Positions 1-6,178 are shown, counted from the stretch's first letter. The stretch is 6,833 nucleotides of DNA from Deltaproteobacteria bacterium (GCA_030618205.1 JAUXDR010000057.1:1-6833), one strand, 5' to 3'. Numbers and translations are program-made. The notes: generated by a model not told the origin, from the sequence alone.

Positions 1-111
1 CTGATCAACTGGGTGGAAAACTTTTTTATGATGATTCAGGGAAATGGCACACTCGAAAAGCTGACGAAATTCTGGTTTACAAATCCTTCATGGATGAAGG
101 AACTTCCTTAG
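1..111 (+). CDS. Periplasmic amino-acid-type solute-binding protein, C-terminal fragment
   Basis: Only the last 36 codons and a TAG stop are present; the gene begins before the window. The fragment contains an NWVENFF stretch and then GTLEKLTKFWF. This resembles the end of family 3 extracellular solute-binding proteins (SBP_bac_3), where a helix of the form 'W...i..dGtl.kl..kWF' closes the second lobe. Members of that family bind amino acids or similar small polar ligands in the periplasm and deliver them to an ABC transporter; some are instead fused to signalling proteins. The ligand cannot be told from this fragment. No terminator is visible after the stop. A degenerate heptad repeat array lies between it and the convergent toxin gene. 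Family assignment rests on a short match, so it is moderate. Confidence 0.6.
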   Translation: MINWVENFFMMIQGNGTLEKLTKFWFTNPSWMKELP

Positions 112-132
112 AGATTGACTCCCTCTTCATCC

Positions 133-187
133 CTGAAACCCGACACTTTATTATGAGACCTGAAACCTCCAAACCGAACTTTGAACC
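133..187 (+). repeat. Degenerate 7-bp repeat array between convergent genes
   Basis: From 153 the sequence divides into ATGAGAC, CTGAAAC, CTCCAAA, CCGAACT, TTGAACC, each 7 bp. Two further units, CTGAAAC and CCGACAC, lie at 133-146, slightly out of phase. It is the most decayed of the five heptad arrays in the window and just touches the stop codon of the toxin gene on the other strand. Its TGA triplets fall in only two of the three plus-strand frames. Confidence 0.5.
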
Positions 188-699
188 TAATCCGTCACCT
201 TCCCCTCTTCGTCATCATCGGAAGGTTGTAATAATTCCTCGGGAGTTAAGACAGTACCATGGAAAATGTTTTTAAAATGTAAATTATCCCATGTTATCAT
301 TGTTGATATGAAGGGTAAATGCTTTTTTGCCACTGAGGTCATCAATGCATCACCTAACGAGGTCTTTCGCTTAAGCAAATCGAAAATCTCCTTAATTTCA
401 ATAGTTGGAAAGTTGGTTTCAAGAATGGGGACAGGCAGCACAACGACCCGATATCTATCCTGAAAGTAGAACCATAGTTCAGTCAATTGTTTTTCGTTAA
501 GATTAAATGAGAGAATTCCGCAAAGTTCCATTAAATTGACAATTGTCGTAAAGCCGTTTCTCTGCTCGGCTATATAATCAAGAAAGGCCCGGTTGATTTT
601 GTAATACGCATCCCTTTTGTATCGCAGGTCAATCACAAAAATATTTGTATCGACCAAAACTAAGTCCTGTTTCGGGCCCACTGGGTGGCTTCCTTCCAT
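187..699 (-). CDS. PIN-domain toxin, VapC-like ribonuclease
   Basis: Probable toxin of a type II toxin-antitoxin pair. PIN-domain toxins are Mg2+-dependent ribonucleases that cut RNA, often tRNA or rRNA. The four expected acidic residues are visible: D17 in LVDTNIFVID, E58 in NLMELCG, D117 in SLGDALM, and D138 in ITWDNLHF (numbered from the ATG). The protein ends in an acidic, probably disordered tail (PSDDDEEGKVTD). The start is uncertain. The ATG at 699 has its purine run almost touching it, which is a poor ribosome site. GTG at 681 has GGAAG seven bases upstream. TTG at 657 has AGGA about seven bases upstream and begins two bases after the antitoxin stop, giving the compact N-terminus usual for VapC. 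The longest form, reported here, overlaps the antitoxin gene by 40 bp. The coding strand follows the antitoxin, so the pair is co-transcribed. Target RNA is unknown. Confidence 0.85.
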   Translation of the reverse strand: MEGSHPVGPKQDLVLVDTNIFVIDLRYKRDAYYKINRAFLDYIAEQRNGFTTIVNLMELCGILSFNLNEKQLTELWFYFQDRYRVVVLPVPILETNFPTIEIKEIFDLLKRKTSLGDALMTSVAKKHLPFISTMITWDNLHFKNIFHGTVLTPEELLQPSDDDEEGKVTD

Positions 700-923
700 C
701 CTGCAAATTCAGGTTTTGTCTTTTCAAGCGTATGTTTAATGTCTTCCCATGCCTCATCAAAGGATCTCAATTCTTCCAGAGTGTTCGACTCTCCCATTGT
801 TGGCTGGGCAATGACGGCTACGGGTTTTCCCCGGAAAGTCACCGTCAAACATTCTCCCGACTTAACCCTCCGGATAATTTCTCCCGTTCTCTGTTTCAAT
901 TGCTTGGCTGTGACAGTACCCAT
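660..923 (-). CDS. Antitoxin, Phd/YefM family
   Basis: An 87-residue protein encoded just upstream of the PIN toxin. Its first 40 residues, MGTVTAKQLKQRTGEIIRRV followed by KSGECLTVTFRGKPVAVIAQ, match the Phd/YefM fold: an N-terminal helix, the basic RRVKSGE turn, then 'tv..rGkPvAvi'. In this family that part dimerises and binds the operator, and the C-terminal part neutralises the toxin. Here the C-terminus (about 50-87) is predicted helical and rich in W, E and K. The ATG at 921-923 is chosen because GGGAGG at 931-936 lies seven bases before it; a TTG five codons further upstream sits inside that ribosome site. In this family the antitoxin, and the toxin-antitoxin complex, repress their own promoter; that is family knowledge, not shown here. 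Confidence 0.87.
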   Translation of the reverse strand: MGTVTAKQLKQRTGEIIRRVKSGECLTVTFRGKPVAVIAQPTMGESNTLEELRSFDEAWEDIKHTLEKTKPEFAGWKEATQWARNRT

Positions 924-934
924 AAAAAAACCTC

Positions 935-952
935 CCAAAGTGATTACTTCGG
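935..952 (-). promoter_or_regulatory. Imperfect palindrome, possible antitoxin operator
   Basis: On the minus strand CCGAAG, six bases (TAATCA), then CTTTGG form an imperfect palindrome with one mismatch between the arms. It lies between the -10 box and the ribosome site of the antitoxin gene, where a Phd/YefM autorepressor could bind. The symmetry is short, so this is only a candidate. Confidence 0.25.
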
Positions 953-956
953 AAAG

Positions 957-985
957 ATAGTAGCTATTTCATTCCTGTAAGTCAA
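957..985 (-). promoter_or_regulatory. Sigma-70-like promoter of the toxin-antitoxin operon
   Basis: On the minus strand TTGACT (980-985) and TACTAT (957-962) are separated by exactly 17 bases. Each hexamer matches the consensus at five or four positions. The -10 box ends 33 bases before the antitoxin ATG, leaving room for a short leader with a strong GGGAGG ribosome site. Confidence 0.65.
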
Positions 986-1150
986 GAATATTCTCAATCT
1001 TCCATATCCCCAATATTCTCTCCGAGCCGGAGGCCAGTATTCCATATTCATGGAACAGAAAACTGCCATTAAAAGACTATTGATTTCATATAGTTGTAAA
1101 AATTCCGAGACGTTTAATTAGTGGTACACGCTGAATGAGTTTTAACCATC
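986..1150. other. Non-coding spacer upstream of the toxin-antitoxin operon
   Basis: Part of the 341-bp gap between the toxin-antitoxin operon and the radical SAM gene. It is AT-rich, with one small hairpin (CTCCG, three bases, CGGAG, around 1019-1031). I see no supported gene, RNA or terminator. A 23-codon open frame from 1050 has no ribosome site at a useful distance. Confidence 0.5.
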
Positions 1151-1236
1151 TCTGGGTTCCCTTTTTCCCATTCAACGTTCGATGTTGGACGTTCGATGTT
1201 CAATGTTCATTTTTTTCTTGAATCTCTGAACCCAGA
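1151..1236. repeat. 9-bp inverted repeat flanking a heptad array
   Basis: TCTGGGTTC at 1151-1159 and its exact reverse complement GAACCCAGA at 1228-1236 enclose about 68 bp that contains the heptad array at 1171-1212. No matching direct repeats directly abut the outer ends, so insertion by a transposase is not shown. As RNA, the arms could pair across the array downstream of the radical SAM gene. Confidence 0.55.
1171..1212 (-). repeat. Heptad repeat array, TTCGATG type
   Basis: The plus strand divides cleanly into six 7-bp units: TTCAACG, TTCGATG, TTGGACG, TTCGATG, TTCAATG, TTCATTT. Units 2 and 4 are identical. Read on the minus strand, the sense strand of the upstream radical SAM gene, the units have the form nTTGAAC or nTCGAAC. 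TGA then occurs in all three frames (plus coordinates 1172-1174, 1200-1202, 1207-1209). Confidence 0.85.
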
Positions 1237-1264
1237 ACCTTTCCATCTATAAATCCGTGAACGG

Positions 1265-2653
1265 TTACGGGACTTCAGTTGCTCGCTCTTTTTCACAGAT
1301 GGTCCGGTATTCATCTTCGTAGAAGAATTTCTCAGCACCGAATGCCGGGCGAAGCTGATTCAGCCAAGTGGCTTCAGGATCGAATTGTGCAAAGAATGGA
1401 CGCTGCACCCAGTCCGGATTGCGGCCCTGGATAAAGCGGAGCACAAAGACCTTTTCATTGTTGATCTCAGCAATACCCTGGACCTCTATCTTGCCGGGAC
1501 CGGCGCTCATTGATGGTCCGCGCACCGTGCGTGCCAATCCTGATACCTTTAGAACGGCATTATGATATATCTCACAGGCCTTGGCTAAAGGCAATTCAAA
1601 GTAATGACAGGCACCGGTATTGCGTGCTATGAACATATAGTAAGGGACAATTCCAAGGCGTACCTGTGTGCGCCACATGCGTGCCCAGATTTCAGGGTCA
1701 TCGTTTATGTGCTCTACTATGGGACTCTGACTACGTATTATGGCTCCGGTGCCACGGATTCGCCGGATGGCCTTCCGGGCTATAGGCGGTTCCATTTCCT
1801 GCCAGTGGTTGTAATGGGCCATGATAGCCACGTGTTTGCCGCCCTTTACCATACGCTCCATCAGTCTCAAAAGATCGTCAGCATCGCTGTCACTTACATA
1901 GCGATATGGCCAGTAGGTCAGGGACTTAGTTCCTATGCGGATGGTCTGTATGTGCTCGAACTCAGGCTGCAACAATGGTTTTACATATTCCTTGAGCAGG
2001 CTGGTTTTCATTACCATAGGGTCACCACCGGTGAGCAGAAGATCAGTAACATCCTTGTGCTCGGCCAGGTAGCGGTGCAGGTCGCTGGTCTTGCTGGCAG
2101 AGAAGCGCAACTCATCAATCCCAACGAACTGTGCCCAACGAAAACAGAAGGTACAATAGGTATGGCAGGTCTGACCCTGGCGGGGGAAAAACAGTACGGT
2201 TTCCCGGTACTTGTGTTGCATCCCCTTGAGGGGTTGGCCATCCAGAACAGGGACATTCAGGATCTGCTGACCGGCAGGATGGGGATTGAGCTCTGCGCGT
2301 ATTTCATTGGCCACGGTCCGTATCTGCTTGTCGTCAGCACCACTGCCCAGTAAGTTTGCAATGCGATTAAAGTGTCTCTGGGTGAGCATGTCCGGCTGTG
2401 GAAAAGTGAGCCTGAAGATTGGATCATCCGGGACATTATCCCAGTCTATGAGGTTTTCAATCACATACTGATTGACTCGAAACGGGAGTACTTGGGCCAC
2501 TACCCGTATGGCAAAACGAATGTCATGAGACAATTTTGCAATTTGGGGGATCTGATCAAGTTGACGCGCAGAAAAAAAACGAAGTTGCAAAGGTCGCCCA
2601 TTCGGGACCGAATACGTTCGGGACGTTTGTTTAAGCTTCGGAGCGTAATACAT
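1265..2653 (-). CDS. KamA-family radical SAM protein (lysine 2,3-aminomutase-like)
   Basis: A 462-residue cytoplasmic iron-sulfur enzyme. CHTYCTFC (163-170) supplies the three cysteines (CxxxCxxC) that hold the 4Fe-4S cluster for cleaving S-adenosylmethionine. LLLTGGDPM (205-213) matches the SAM-binding GGD loop of lysine 2,3-aminomutase (LAM). AGPGK near residue 388 aligns with the PGGGGK loop whose lysine carries pyridoxal phosphate. LAM moves an amino group from carbon 2 to carbon 3 of lysine. By eye, however, the two aspartates that hold the lysine side-chain amine in clostridial LAM (D293, D330) fall opposite R344 and a serine near 381, and the CRxCxRR signature is CTFCFRW. The substrate is therefore probably not lysine. 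The N-terminal 120 residues are longer than in the EpmB subgroup. The ATG at 2651-2653 is preferred: AAAGGG lies nine bases upstream, while a GTG 12 codons earlier has no spaced ribosome site. No partner gene is adjacent. Confidence 0.85.
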   Translation of the reverse strand: MYYAPKLKQTSRTYSVPNGRPLQLRFFSARQLDQIPQIAKLSHDIRFAIRVVAQVLPFRVNQYVIENLIDWDNVPDDPIFRLTFPQPDMLTQRHFNRIANLLGSGADDKQIRTVANEIRAELNPHPAGQQILNVPVLDGQPLKGMQHKYRETVLFFPRQGQTCHTYCTFCFRWAQFVGIDELRFSASKTSDLHRYLAEHKDVTDLLLTGGDPMVMKTSLLKEYVKPLLQPEFEHIQTIRIGTKSLTYWPYRYVSDSDADDLLRLMERMVKGGKHVAIMAHYNHWQEMEPPIARKAIRRIRGTGAIIRSQSPIVEHINDDPEIWARMWRTQVRLGIVPYYMFIARNTGACHYFELPLAKACEIYHNAVLKVSGLARTVRGPSMSAGPGKIEVQGIAEINNEKVFVLRFIQGRNPDWVQRPFFAQFDPEATWLNQLRPAFGAEKFFYEDEYRTICEKERATEVP

Positions 2654-2942
2654 AATGCATATCCCTTTGAATGTCTTTAGTCGTGACACCTACATGGCTA
2701 TTATCTGATGATAGGTGCTCGCTTGCCCTCAAAAAAAAGCGATTAGGGCTTCCAGTCTGCTACAATGGGTCGTAGATTAAGTTTTTTTACCATACCATTT
2801 TCCGGCATAGGTTTCAATCCGCCTGAAAGGGAGTGTGCCGGCTTGTCCTCCTGAACACACCTTTTTATAGCCTTGCCGGCAAATTATTGCGGTTGAGTAT
2901 CTTGAACTGCCGGACGTTGTCGATTAAGAGACTGAGGTTAAA
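2654..2942. other. Divergent spacer between the radical SAM gene and hisS
   Basis: Part of a 364-bp gap with no supported gene. It has an inverted pair CACCTA (2687-2692) and TAGGTG (2712-2717) just upstream of the radical SAM gene, which could be an operator or hairpin. No convincing minus-strand promoter was found for that gene. TGCCGG or its complement occurs four times (2802-2807, 2836-2841, 2874-2879, 2908-2913), including the palindrome TTGCCGGCAA at 2873-2882. Confidence 0.45.
2843..2871 (+). promoter_or_regulatory. Candidate sigma-70 promoter for hisS
   Basis: TTGTCC (2843-2848) and TATAGC (2866-2871) lie 17 bases apart, each matching four of six consensus positions. A GTGTG/CACAC inverted repeat (2833-2837, 2856-2860) overlaps the spacer. 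Use of this site would give a leader of about 140 bases containing the CTGAACC array. It is a moderate match only. Confidence 0.4.
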
Positions 2943-2947
2943 ATCAA

Positions 2948-2998
2948 CTGAACCCTGAACCCTGAACCCTGAACCTTTGAACCTTGAACCTTTGAACC
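2948..2998 (+). repeat. Heptad repeat array, CTGAACC type, in the hisS leader
   Basis: Four perfect tandem copies of CTGAACC (2948-2975) are followed by TTTGAACC, TTGAACC and TTTGAACC. The array ends nine bases before the hisS ribosome site. It contains TGA at 2949, 2956, 2963, 2970, 2978, 2985 and 2993, which covers all three plus-strand frames. Confidence 0.95.
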
Positions 2999-3017
2999 CC
3001 TACAACAGGAGCCGGAA

Positions 3018-4271
3018 GTGCCTATAAGAGCTGTTCGCGGATTTAAGGACGTATTGCCTGATGAGATCGAGCTCTGGCATCGAGTTGAGTCCCTTGCCCG
3101 CAGTGTTTTCAATGCCTTCGGTCTGAAAGAGATACGGATTCCTTTGCTGGAAAAGACCGAGATTTTTGCTCGGAGTATTGGCGAACTTACTGATATCGTT
3201 GAAAAGGAGATGTACACATTCATCGACAGGAGCGGTGATTCTCTGACCCTCAGGCCTGAGGCAACAGCAGGTCTTGTAAGAGCCGTAAACGAGCATAAGC
3301 TTTTTGCCCAGTCTCCGGTGTTGAAGCTGTTTACAACAGGGCCCATGTTCAGGCATGAACGTCCTCAAAAGGGCAGGCTCCGTCAATTTCATCAGATAAA
3401 TGTGGAAGTGATGGGAACAAAGGCCCCTTTTTCAGATACTGAGGTCATCTGGATGGCATGGGACATTCTGGAGCAGCTTGGACTCAAGGATCTGCGTCTG
3501 GAAATCAATTCCCTGGGTTGCCCTGCATGCAGGCCCATGTATAGGGATGATCTGAAGGAATATCTTGAGGGTGTATTTCAGGATCTCTGCCCTGACTGCC
3601 AAAGAAGGAGCAAGATAAATCCTCTAAGGGTCTTTGATTGTAAGAACGAGGCCTGCAGGAAAATCATGGCCAAGGCACCCCTAAGCAGGGAGTATCTATG
3701 TCCTGAGTGTGCGGACCACATGGCAAAGGTCTTGGCCTTTCTTAAGACCTTGGATATACCATTTGTCATAAATCCTTACCTGGTAAGGGGACTTGATTAC
3801 TATGTGATGACCACCTTTGAGATAGTCTCTCCTGATCTGGGTGCCCAGAGCACAGTGGCTGCAGGAGGCAGATATGACGGCCTTTTAAAGGCCCTGGGCG
3901 GACCCGATCTTCCTGGAGTCGGGATGGCAATCGGGGTTGACCGGTTGTTGCTGCTCATTGAAAAGGATAAGAAGGGACCATCTATTGATCTGTTTATAGC
4001 GGCCCTGGGTCCCAAGGCCGGAAAAGAGGTCATACCCTGGATAAAACACTGGCGCCATCAAGGGCTGGCTGTGCAGATGTCATACGAGGAAAAGGGCCTT
4101 AAGGCCCAGATGAAGCAGGCCGGTAGGGTAGGGGCCCGTTATGTGCTCATAGTCGGAGAAGACGAGCTTAATAAAAAACAGGTAGTAGTCAGAGATATGA
4201 TGACCCGCGATCAGCACGAGGTACCTGTTGATGATGTGATTTCAGCAGTGGAGAGTCTGGTTAGTGTCTGA
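3018..4271 (+). CDS. hisS: Histidyl-tRNA synthetase
   Basis: Class II aminoacyl-tRNA synthetase that joins histidine to tRNA-His in the cytoplasm, probably as a homodimer. Its 417 residues fit the usual length. Visible landmarks: the RGFKDVLPDE start, PLLEKTEIFARSIGE (motif 1 region, 43-56), MFRHERPQKGRLRQFHQINV (motif 2, 110-129, with R112 for ATP), LVRGLDYY (histidine-specific loop, 255-262, with R257), AAGGRYDGL (281-289) and GMAIGVDRL (motif 3, 302-310). The C-terminal 90 residues form the anticodon-binding domain. The inserted domain (168-231) carries four cysteine pairs: C168/C171, C191/C194, C208/C213 and C228/C231. This arrangement is absent from E. coli HisRS and could bind metal. 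The GTG start at 3018 has AGGAG six bases upstream and gives the conserved N-terminus. A strong hairpin overlaps the stop codon. It is followed by aspS. Confidence 0.97.
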   Translation: MPIRAVRGFKDVLPDEIELWHRVESLARSVFNAFGLKEIRIPLLEKTEIFARSIGELTDIVEKEMYTFIDRSGDSLTLRPEATAGLVRAVNEHKLFAQSPVLKLFTTGPMFRHERPQKGRLRQFHQINVEVMGTKAPFSDTEVIWMAWDILEQLGLKDLRLEINSLGCPACRPMYRDDLKEYLEGVFQDLCPDCQRRSKINPLRVFDCKNEACRKIMAKAPLSREYLCPECADHMAKVLAFLKTLDIPFVINPYLVRGLDYYVMTTFEIVSPDLGAQSTVAAGGRYDGLLKALGGPDLPGVGMAIGVDRLLLLIEKDKKGPSIDLFIAALGPKAGKEVIPWIKHWRHQGLAVQMSYEEKGLKAQMKQAGRVGARYVLIVGEDELNKKQVVVRDMMTRDQHEVPVDDVISAVESLVSV

Positions 4272-4298
4272 ACGAAAAGGCCGTTCAGACACAATTTT
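4264..4298 (+). terminator. Hairpin overlapping the hisS stop codon, possible terminator
   Basis: GTGTCTGAACG (4264-4274) pairs perfectly with CGTTCAGACAC (4282-4292) around a seven-base loop, followed by AATTTT. The hisS TGA (4269-4271) lies within the left arm. The T run is only four bases, so termination may be partial, or the hairpin may instead protect the hisS mRNA end. Confidence 0.5.
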
Positions 4299-4324
4299 GA
4301 ATTCTAAATTCTAAATTTTGAATT
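4293..4324 (+). repeat. Heptad repeat array, AATTCTA type, between hisS and aspS
   Basis: The sequence divides exactly into AATTTTG, AATTCTA, AATTCTA, AATTTTG, AATT. Stop triplets occur at 4298 (TGA), 4305 (TAA), 4312 (TAA) and 4319 (TGA), covering all three plus-strand frames. It starts where the hisS hairpin ends and runs to 35 bases before aspS. Confidence 0.85.
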
Positions 4325-4358
4325 AAAAAAAGGAAGTAACCTTAAAGAGGTAATCTGA

Positions 4359-6143
4359 ATGGATTTAATGGATGGGCTGAAGCGTACCCATGATTGTTAT
4401 AGTCTTACAGAGACGGCCCTGGACCAGGACGTGGTGCTGATGGGATGGGTGCTCAGGCGGCGGGATCACGGGGGGCTTATTTTTATAGACCTTCGCGATC
4501 GCAAAGGTATCACCCAGGTGGTATTTGCCCCTGAAGTACACGCTGATTCACATCAAAAGGCCCACAGTCTCAGGAGTGAGTATGTTATTGCAGTAAAAGG
4601 CATGGTCCGCAGAAGACCCGAGGGCATGGAGAATCCAAAGATAAAGACCGGAATGATAGAAGTGGCATGCCGTGATCTGCGCATTTTGAACACCTCCAAG
4701 ACCCCCGCATTTTCCCTTGATGAGGAAGGAGAAATATCTGAGAACCTGAGGCTGACATACCGATATCTGGACCTTAGAAGACCCCACATGGTTGAGAGCA
4801 TAAATCTGCGGCACAGGGTCTGTCAGGCCATGAGGACCTATTTGAATAGCAGGGACTTCCTTGAGATCGAGACCCCTATGTTGACAAGGAGTACCCCTGA
4901 GGGTGCCAGGGACTACCTCGTGCCCAGCAGGGTTAACCCTGGTCGCTTTTATGCCCTGCCACAGTCTCCCCAGCTCTACAAACAAATCCTTATGATCTCC
5001 GGCCTTGAGCGTTATTACCAGATAGTCAAGTGTTTCAGGGACGAGGACCTGAGGGCTGATCGTCAGCCTGAGTTTACACAACTGGATATGGAGATGTCCT
5101 TTATTGATGAAGACGACATTATTGACCTGATAGAGGACCTGATGTGCTTCCTGTTTAAGCAGACCATGGGCAAGGACATTAAGATACCGTTTCGGAGGTT
5201 GACCTTTCAGGAGGCAATGGATCGTTTCGGGACCGATCGGCCGGATACGCGCTTTGGCCTGGAGCTTTGCGATATATCGGACATTGCTGCCGGATGCGGG
5301 CTGAAGGTCTTTCAGAAGGTGGTTTCTGCCGGCGGTGTGGTAAAGGCCATAAATGCAAAAGGCATGGGGGATCTTTCCAGGAAGGATCTGGATGATCTTG
5401 CTGAGTTTGCAATAGGCCTTGGGGCCAAGGGGCTTGCCTGGGTAAAAATAAAGGAAGACGGCTCCTGGCAGTCACCCATAGCGAAATTTTTCTCTGAGGA
5501 AGAAAAAAAAGCAATAGTACAGCAGTTAGGTGCGGCCCCGGGAGATATAATGTTTTTCGGGGCGGATCAAAAGGCCACAGTATACAGGGTCTTGGGAGAG
5601 CTCAGGATGGAGCTTGCCAGACGCCGGAATCTTATTCCTGAAGGAAAATTTAATTTTATATGGATTACTGAGTTCCCTCTGGTAGAATATGATGAAGATG
5701 AGGGAAGGTTTATGGCCCTGCACCATCCATTTACTTCCCCAAGGACCGAGGATATTGAATTGTTATCCAGCGACCCTGCAAACGTGAGATCCAGGGCCTA
5801 TGACCTGGTTCTTAATGGAGTTGAGATAGGTGGAGGCAGTATTCGTATTCACCAGACTTCTGTTCAGGAAGCCGTCTTCAGAGCTTTATCAATCCCCGAA
5901 GAAGAGGCCCGGGACAAATTTGGCTTCCTTCTTGAGGCCCTGGCATATGGGGCTCCGCCTCACGGAGGCATTGCTTTTGGACTTGACCGTCTGGTAATGG
6001 TTATGGCAGGAAAAGATACCATAAGGGATGTTATGGCCTTTCCGAAGACCCAGAAGGCCCAGTGTCTCTTGACCCATGCCCCTGCAAATGTAAGTATGGC
6101 TCAGTTGGCTGAGCTCTATTTGAAACCCGGTTGGAAAAGATGA
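4359..6143 (+). CDS. aspS: Aspartyl-tRNA synthetase, bacterial type, probably non-discriminating
   Basis: Class II synthetase that charges tRNA with aspartate. The 594 residues match full-length bacterial AspRS. Domains in order: N-terminal anticodon-binding OB fold (about 20-112); catalytic core with PMLTRSTPEGARDYLVPSR (173-191), QSPQ (203-206) and FRDEDLRADRQPEFTQLD (motif 2, 226-243, R227); the bacteria-specific GAD insertion (about 295-425); then HHPFTSP (455-461), GGGSIRIH (491-498) and GIAFGLDRLVM (motif 3, 537-547, R544). In the OB fold, RRRDHGG has H37 where E. coli has L30, and RPEGM has G89. These correspond to H31 and G83 of Pseudomonas aeruginosa AspRS, which also charges tRNA-Asn. 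The ATG at 4359 has GAGG eight bases upstream; an in-frame ATG three codons later is a weaker alternative. It may be co-transcribed with hisS if the hairpin between them is leaky. Confidence 0.97.
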   Translation: MDLMDGLKRTHDCYSLTETALDQDVVLMGWVLRRRDHGGLIFIDLRDRKGITQVVFAPEVHADSHQKAHSLRSEYVIAVKGMVRRRPEGMENPKIKTGMIEVACRDLRILNTSKTPAFSLDEEGEISENLRLTYRYLDLRRPHMVESINLRHRVCQAMRTYLNSRDFLEIETPMLTRSTPEGARDYLVPSRVNPGRFYALPQSPQLYKQILMISGLERYYQIVKCFRDEDLRADRQPEFTQLDMEMSFIDEDDIIDLIEDLMCFLFKQTMGKDIKIPFRRLTFQEAMDRFGTDRPDTRFGLELCDISDIAAGCGLKVFQKVVSAGGVVKAINAKGMGDLSRKDLDDLAEFAIGLGAKGLAWVKIKEDGSWQSPIAKFFSEEEKKAIVQQLGAAPGDIMFFGADQKATVYRVLGELRMELARRRNLIPEGKFNFIWITEFPLVEYDEDEGRFMALHHPFTSPRTEDIELLSSDPANVRSRAYDLVLNGVEIGGGSIRIHQTSVQEAVFRALSIPEEEARDKFGFLLEALAYGAPPHGGIAFGLDRLVMVMAGKDTIRDVMAFPKTQKAQCLLTHAPANVSMAQLAELYLKPGWKR

Positions 6144-6150
6144 AGAAATG

Positions 6151-6178
6151 TTGAATTATGAATGTTGAATGCTGAATT
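6151..6178 (+). repeat. Heptad repeat array, TTGAATG type, left half
   Basis: The sequence divides into TTGAATT, ATGAATG, TTGAATG, CTGAATT. It begins eight bases after the aspS stop. TGA at 6152, 6159, 6166 and 6173 covers all three plus-strand frames. Confidence 0.85.

Noticed and set aside
645..980. Plus-strand open frames of 91 and 111 codons
   Set aside because: They are antisense to the toxin-antitoxin pair, have no recognisable domain, and run through that operon's promoter.
1050..1121. A 23-codon plus-strand open frame starting MEQKTAIKRLL
   Set aside because: The only purine-rich stretch upstream is about 16 bases away, and nothing conserved is recognisable in so short a frame.
1151..1236. 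Miniature inverted-repeat transposable element
   Set aside because: The arms are only 9 bp, no target duplication abuts them, and no second copy is in the window; kept as a repeat, not a mobile element.
1604..2353. A 249-codon open frame on the plus strand
   Set aside because: It lies wholly antisense to the radical SAM gene, whose motifs are unmistakable, and its translation shows no recognisable family.
2948..2998. CRISPR-like array
   Set aside because: The repeats are 7 bp and directly tandem, with no unique spacers and no cas genes nearby.
2843..3017. T-box or other riboswitch in the hisS leader
   Set aside because: I could not find a T-box core sequence or a specifier stem, and such control of hisS is mainly a Firmicutes trait.
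4548..5081. A 177-codon minus-strand open frame
   Set aside because: It is the shadow of aspS catalytic and OB-fold coding sequence, with no ribosome site or family match.
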